DNA of 46,629 bases from an uncultured Paracoccaceae bacterium. GTDB lineage: Bacteria; Pseudomonadota; Alphaproteobacteria; Rhodobacterales; Rhodobacteraceae. This document shows positions 45,189-46,629 of the stretch, piece by piece; position 1 is the stretch's first letter, and each line of letters opens with the position of its first letter. The notes beneath the pieces are model-generated. The model searched no databases. It was not told the DNA's origin and saw only the letters and a program-made list of their open reading frames with translations. A program made the position numbers and the translations under genes. The DNA lies in contig CALKOT010000050.1 in the NCBI GenBank assembly GCA_938092015.1, forward strand, positions 1 to 46,629, given 5' to 3'.

Positions 45189-46043
45189 TCATGCTGTTTT
45201 TTGCTCTTCTGAGCTCGCCCAATATGCGTCGTCTGGCGTCTGCCGATCAAGCGCGGAATGGGGCCGCTCGGTGTTGTAGAATACCATCCAGTTCTTGATG
45301 ACAGACCGGGCTTGGAAGCCGTCGCTGATCTCTTCGAGGTAGATCGCCTCCTGCTTCAGTGACCCCCAAAGGCGTTCGATGAAGATGTTGTCCAGATAGC
45401 GTCCGCGCCCATCCATTGAGATGCGCACCCCGGCTTCGGTCAGCGTGGTGATCCAGGCCGACCCGGTGAACTGGCTGCCCTGATCCGTGTTCATGATCTC
45501 GGGCGGGCCGTGTTTGGCGACGGCCTCGCTCAGGGCGTCCACACAGAAGTCCGCGTGCATTGTGTTTGACAGCCGCCAACTAAGCACCTTGCGTGTGGCC
45601 CAATCCATAATGGCGACCAGATACAAGAACCCGTACCACATCGGCACGAAAGTGATGTCGGCGCACCAGACCTGGTTGGGTCGGTCGATCTGCATCTTTC
45701 TCAACAGATACGGGAAGACTGGGTGCTGGGGATGCGGCTGGCTGGTTCTGGGGCGTTTGTAGATCGCCTCCAGGCCCATCTTGGCCATCAATCGCCTGAC
45801 GCGATGACGCCCTACAACCGTGCTGTCTCTTCGTAGATAAGCCGCGATCTGACGGCTGCAGAAGAACGGATATTTGGTGAAGACCCGGTCGATCTCTTTC
45901 ATCATTGCCAGCGTGTCAGTGTCGATCCTGACCGGCGTGTAGTAGAACGCCGACCGCGACAGCCGCACCAATTTGCATTGCTGACTGATACTCAGGTCGG
46001 GGTGATCCCGCGGGATCATCGACCGCTTCTTTGCCGGGCTCAC
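45189..46043 (-). CDS. IS3-family transposase OrfB
   Basis: This is the catalytic half of the IS3-type transposase: an HTH_21-like region (KRSMIPRDHPDLSISQQCKL) followed by a DDE integrase core. Candidate acidic residues are in WCADITFVPM, MNTDQGSQFTGS and FIERLWGSLKQE. The C-terminal YNTERPHSALDRQTPDDAYW is characteristic. It lies in the -1 frame relative to OrfA and begins with GTG overlapping the OrfA stop (GTGA). It is either made separately by coupling or fused to OrfA by frameshifting. It appears intact. Confidence 0.93.
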   Translation of the reverse strand: MSPAKKRSMIPRDHPDLSISQQCKLVRLSRSAFYYTPVRIDTDTLAMMKEIDRVFTKYPFFCSRQIAAYLRRDSTVVGRHRVRRLMAKMGLEAIYKRPRTSQPHPQHPVFPYLLRKMQIDRPNQVWCADITFVPMWYGFLYLVAIMDWATRKVLSWRLSNTMHADFCVDALSEAVAKHGPPEIMNTDQGSQFTGSAWITTLTEAGVRISMDGRGRYLDNIFIERLWGSLKQEAIYLEEISDGFQARSVIKNWMVFYNTERPHSALDRQTPDDAYWASSEEQKTA

Positions 46044-46315
46044 CTTTTGAGCCCTTCCGACAAAAAATCATTCTCCACCGCCAGCCTCCCGATCTTGGCG
46101 TGCAATTCCTTGACCTCTGCTTCAGTCGGGCCGCTCTGCCTTCCGCCCGAGAAAACATCGGCCATCCCGTCGACGGCTTGCCGCTTCCATGTGCTGACCT
46201 GGTTCGGGTGCAACTGATGTTTCGCGGCAATCTCTTGCACGGTCTTGTCACCGCGCAGCGCTTCCAACGCCACTTTGGCCTTAAACTGATCTGTAAAATT
46301 CCGGCGCTTTGCCAT
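46040..46315 (-). CDS. IS3-family transposase OrfA
   Basis: This 91-residue protein has a helix-turn-helix (FTDQFKAKVALEALRGDKTV, HQLHPNQVSTWKRQAVDGM). A leucine-zipper-like tail follows (EAEVKELHAKIGRLAVENDF). It binds the element's ends and, joined to OrfB, forms the full transposase. A T TTT TTG heptamer at 46067-46061 lies in the correct frame for a programmed -1 shift into OrfB. Confidence 0.92.
   Translation of the reverse strand: MAKRRNFTDQFKAKVALEALRGDKTVQEIAAKHQLHPNQVSTWKRQAVDGMADVFSGGRQSGPTEAEVKELHAKIGRLAVENDFLSEGLKR
46061..46067 (-). promoter_or_regulatory. probable -1 frameshift site of the IS3 element
   Basis: On the minus strand the OrfA frame reads GAT TTT TTG, so T_TTT_TTG is a canonical slippery heptamer. 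A -1 slip enters an open frame that leads straight into OrfB, avoiding the OrfA stop 18 bases later. Confidence 0.6.
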
Positions 46316-46319
46316 TATC

Positions 46320-46344
46320 GTATCCCTTCAGAGGTTTGGGATAC
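46320..46344. repeat. inverted repeat upstream of IS3 orfA
   Basis: GTATCCC (46320-46326) and GGGATAC (46338-46344) form a 7-bp stem with an 11-base loop just ahead of orfA. Such a hairpin could limit read-through transcription or translation of the transposase. The role is inferred. Confidence 0.4.
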
Positions 46345-46547
46345 ACCTTATCTAGTCGCCTGTGATTTTCGCATAAGCCTATGGAACCGCGCAGATAATT
46401 CAATTTTTCAAGTATAGAGATTTGCAAGGTTTGGCCGGGGGTCAGCTCAAAAGCTTGCGATTTCTTACGCACGTGCACGCGAGGGATTCCTTTGCTGACT
46501 CCGATGTGGTTCGATCCCATTGTTGAGATTGAACATTGAGGTTCGTG

Positions 46548-46629
46548 ATGCGCCCGCAAAAGCTAGAAACACCAAACGACGACCTGTTCCGCAGTGCCCT
46601 TGAGGCGATTATCGATCCGGGGCATGAGC
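46548..46629 (+). CDS. IS5-family-like transposase, start only
   Basis: The frame begins at ATG 46548, with GAGG 6 bases ahead, and runs off the window. The 27 visible residues (MRPQKLETPNDDLFRSALEA, then IIDPGHE) resemble the N-terminus of IS5-type transposases, which typically start MRP and continue DDLFR and IINxxHEL. The rest of the element lies outside. A second mobile element at this border suggests an insertion hot spot. The 200 bases between it and the IS3 element contain no gene I recognise. Confidence 0.65.
   Translation, partial: MRPQKLETPNDDLFRSALEAIIDPGHE

Larger units (their letters stand above)
45127..46349 (-). mobile_element. IS3-family insertion sequence inserted in cycA
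   Basis: The element carries orfA and orfB in the usual overlapping arrangement. Its left end is placed at 45127, where TGAAGTGGTCC and then TTTTCGGACAG resemble IS3-family terminal repeats and the cytochrome reading frame stops. No matching inverted copy is visible beyond orfA. Only an internal 10-base inverted match is seen: AAGGTGTATC at 45168-45177 against 46340-46349. The right end is therefore uncertain or lost, and the end coordinate given is the outer limit of that repeat. Confidence 0.75.

Noticed and set aside
46350-46547. Search for the missing 3' half of cycA to the right of the IS3 element
   Set aside because: No frame there continues the cytochrome (no methionine-ligand region or typical C-terminus), so no feature is claimed.

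Overview
The window is an almost complete photosynthesis gene cluster (PGC) of an aerobic anoxygenic phototroph, most likely a Rhodobacterales/Roseobacter-group alphaproteobacterium. This placement rests on gene order (bchFNBHLM-lhaA-puhABC-acsF-puhE-hemA; crtIB-tspO; crtDC; crtEF-bchCXYZ-pufQBALMC), the spheroidene-type carotenoid genes (crtA, C, D, F), a PufC cytochrome subunit in place of PufX, and the oxygen-dependent cyclase AcsF with no bchE. No taxon was identified by search.

Layout. Positions 209-694 hold a decayed idi. Minus strand 691-4076 is bchP, a PucC-family transporter-like gene and bchG, headed by two tandem PpsR-type operators. Minus 4193-6094 is dxs. Minus 6186-14852 is a bchCXYZ-pufQBALMC operon, with a stem-loop behind pufA, a strong terminator after pufC and a probable 32-codon reading frame between bchX and bchY. 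Minus 14971-16982 is crtF/crtE. Plus 17082-19489 is crtD/crtC. Minus 19617-22666 is tspO, crtB, crtI. Plus 22770-26974 is crtA-bchI-bchD-bchO. It collides stop-to-stop with a 15 kb minus-strand superoperon (26971-42170): bchF, bchN, bchB, bchH, bchL, bchM, lhaA, puhA, puhB, puhC, a 98-residue protein, acsF, puhE, hemA. Plus 42441-44667 carries the regulators ppaA and ppsR. The right edge is damaged: a cytochrome c2 gene is cut off by an IS3-family element, and a second transposase of IS5-family type starts at the very end.

Function. HemA makes 5-aminolevulinate, BchHID inserts Mg, BchM methylates, AcsF closes ring E, BchLNB and BchXYZ reduce the macrocycle, BchF and BchC modify the side chain, and BchG/BchP add and reduce the tail. 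Dxs and CrtE supply isoprenoids; CrtBIDCFA build spheroidenone-type carotenoids. PufLM/PuhA/PufC plus LH1 (PufBA) form the core complex, assembled with PuhB, PuhC, PuhE and LhaA. Seven perfect TGT-N12-ACA sites lie at the operon heads, so the whole cluster looks like one PpsR regulon with its repressor and antirepressor encoded in cis.

Most notable points: PufC has only three CXXCH haem motifs instead of four; both edges of the cluster are eroded (idi frameshifted, cycA interrupted); there is a small open frame embedded between bchX and bchY; crtA may start at ATT; and crtC has no conventional start except one deep inside crtD. I saw no sign of a wholly new system. The interest lies in these departures from a standard PGC.
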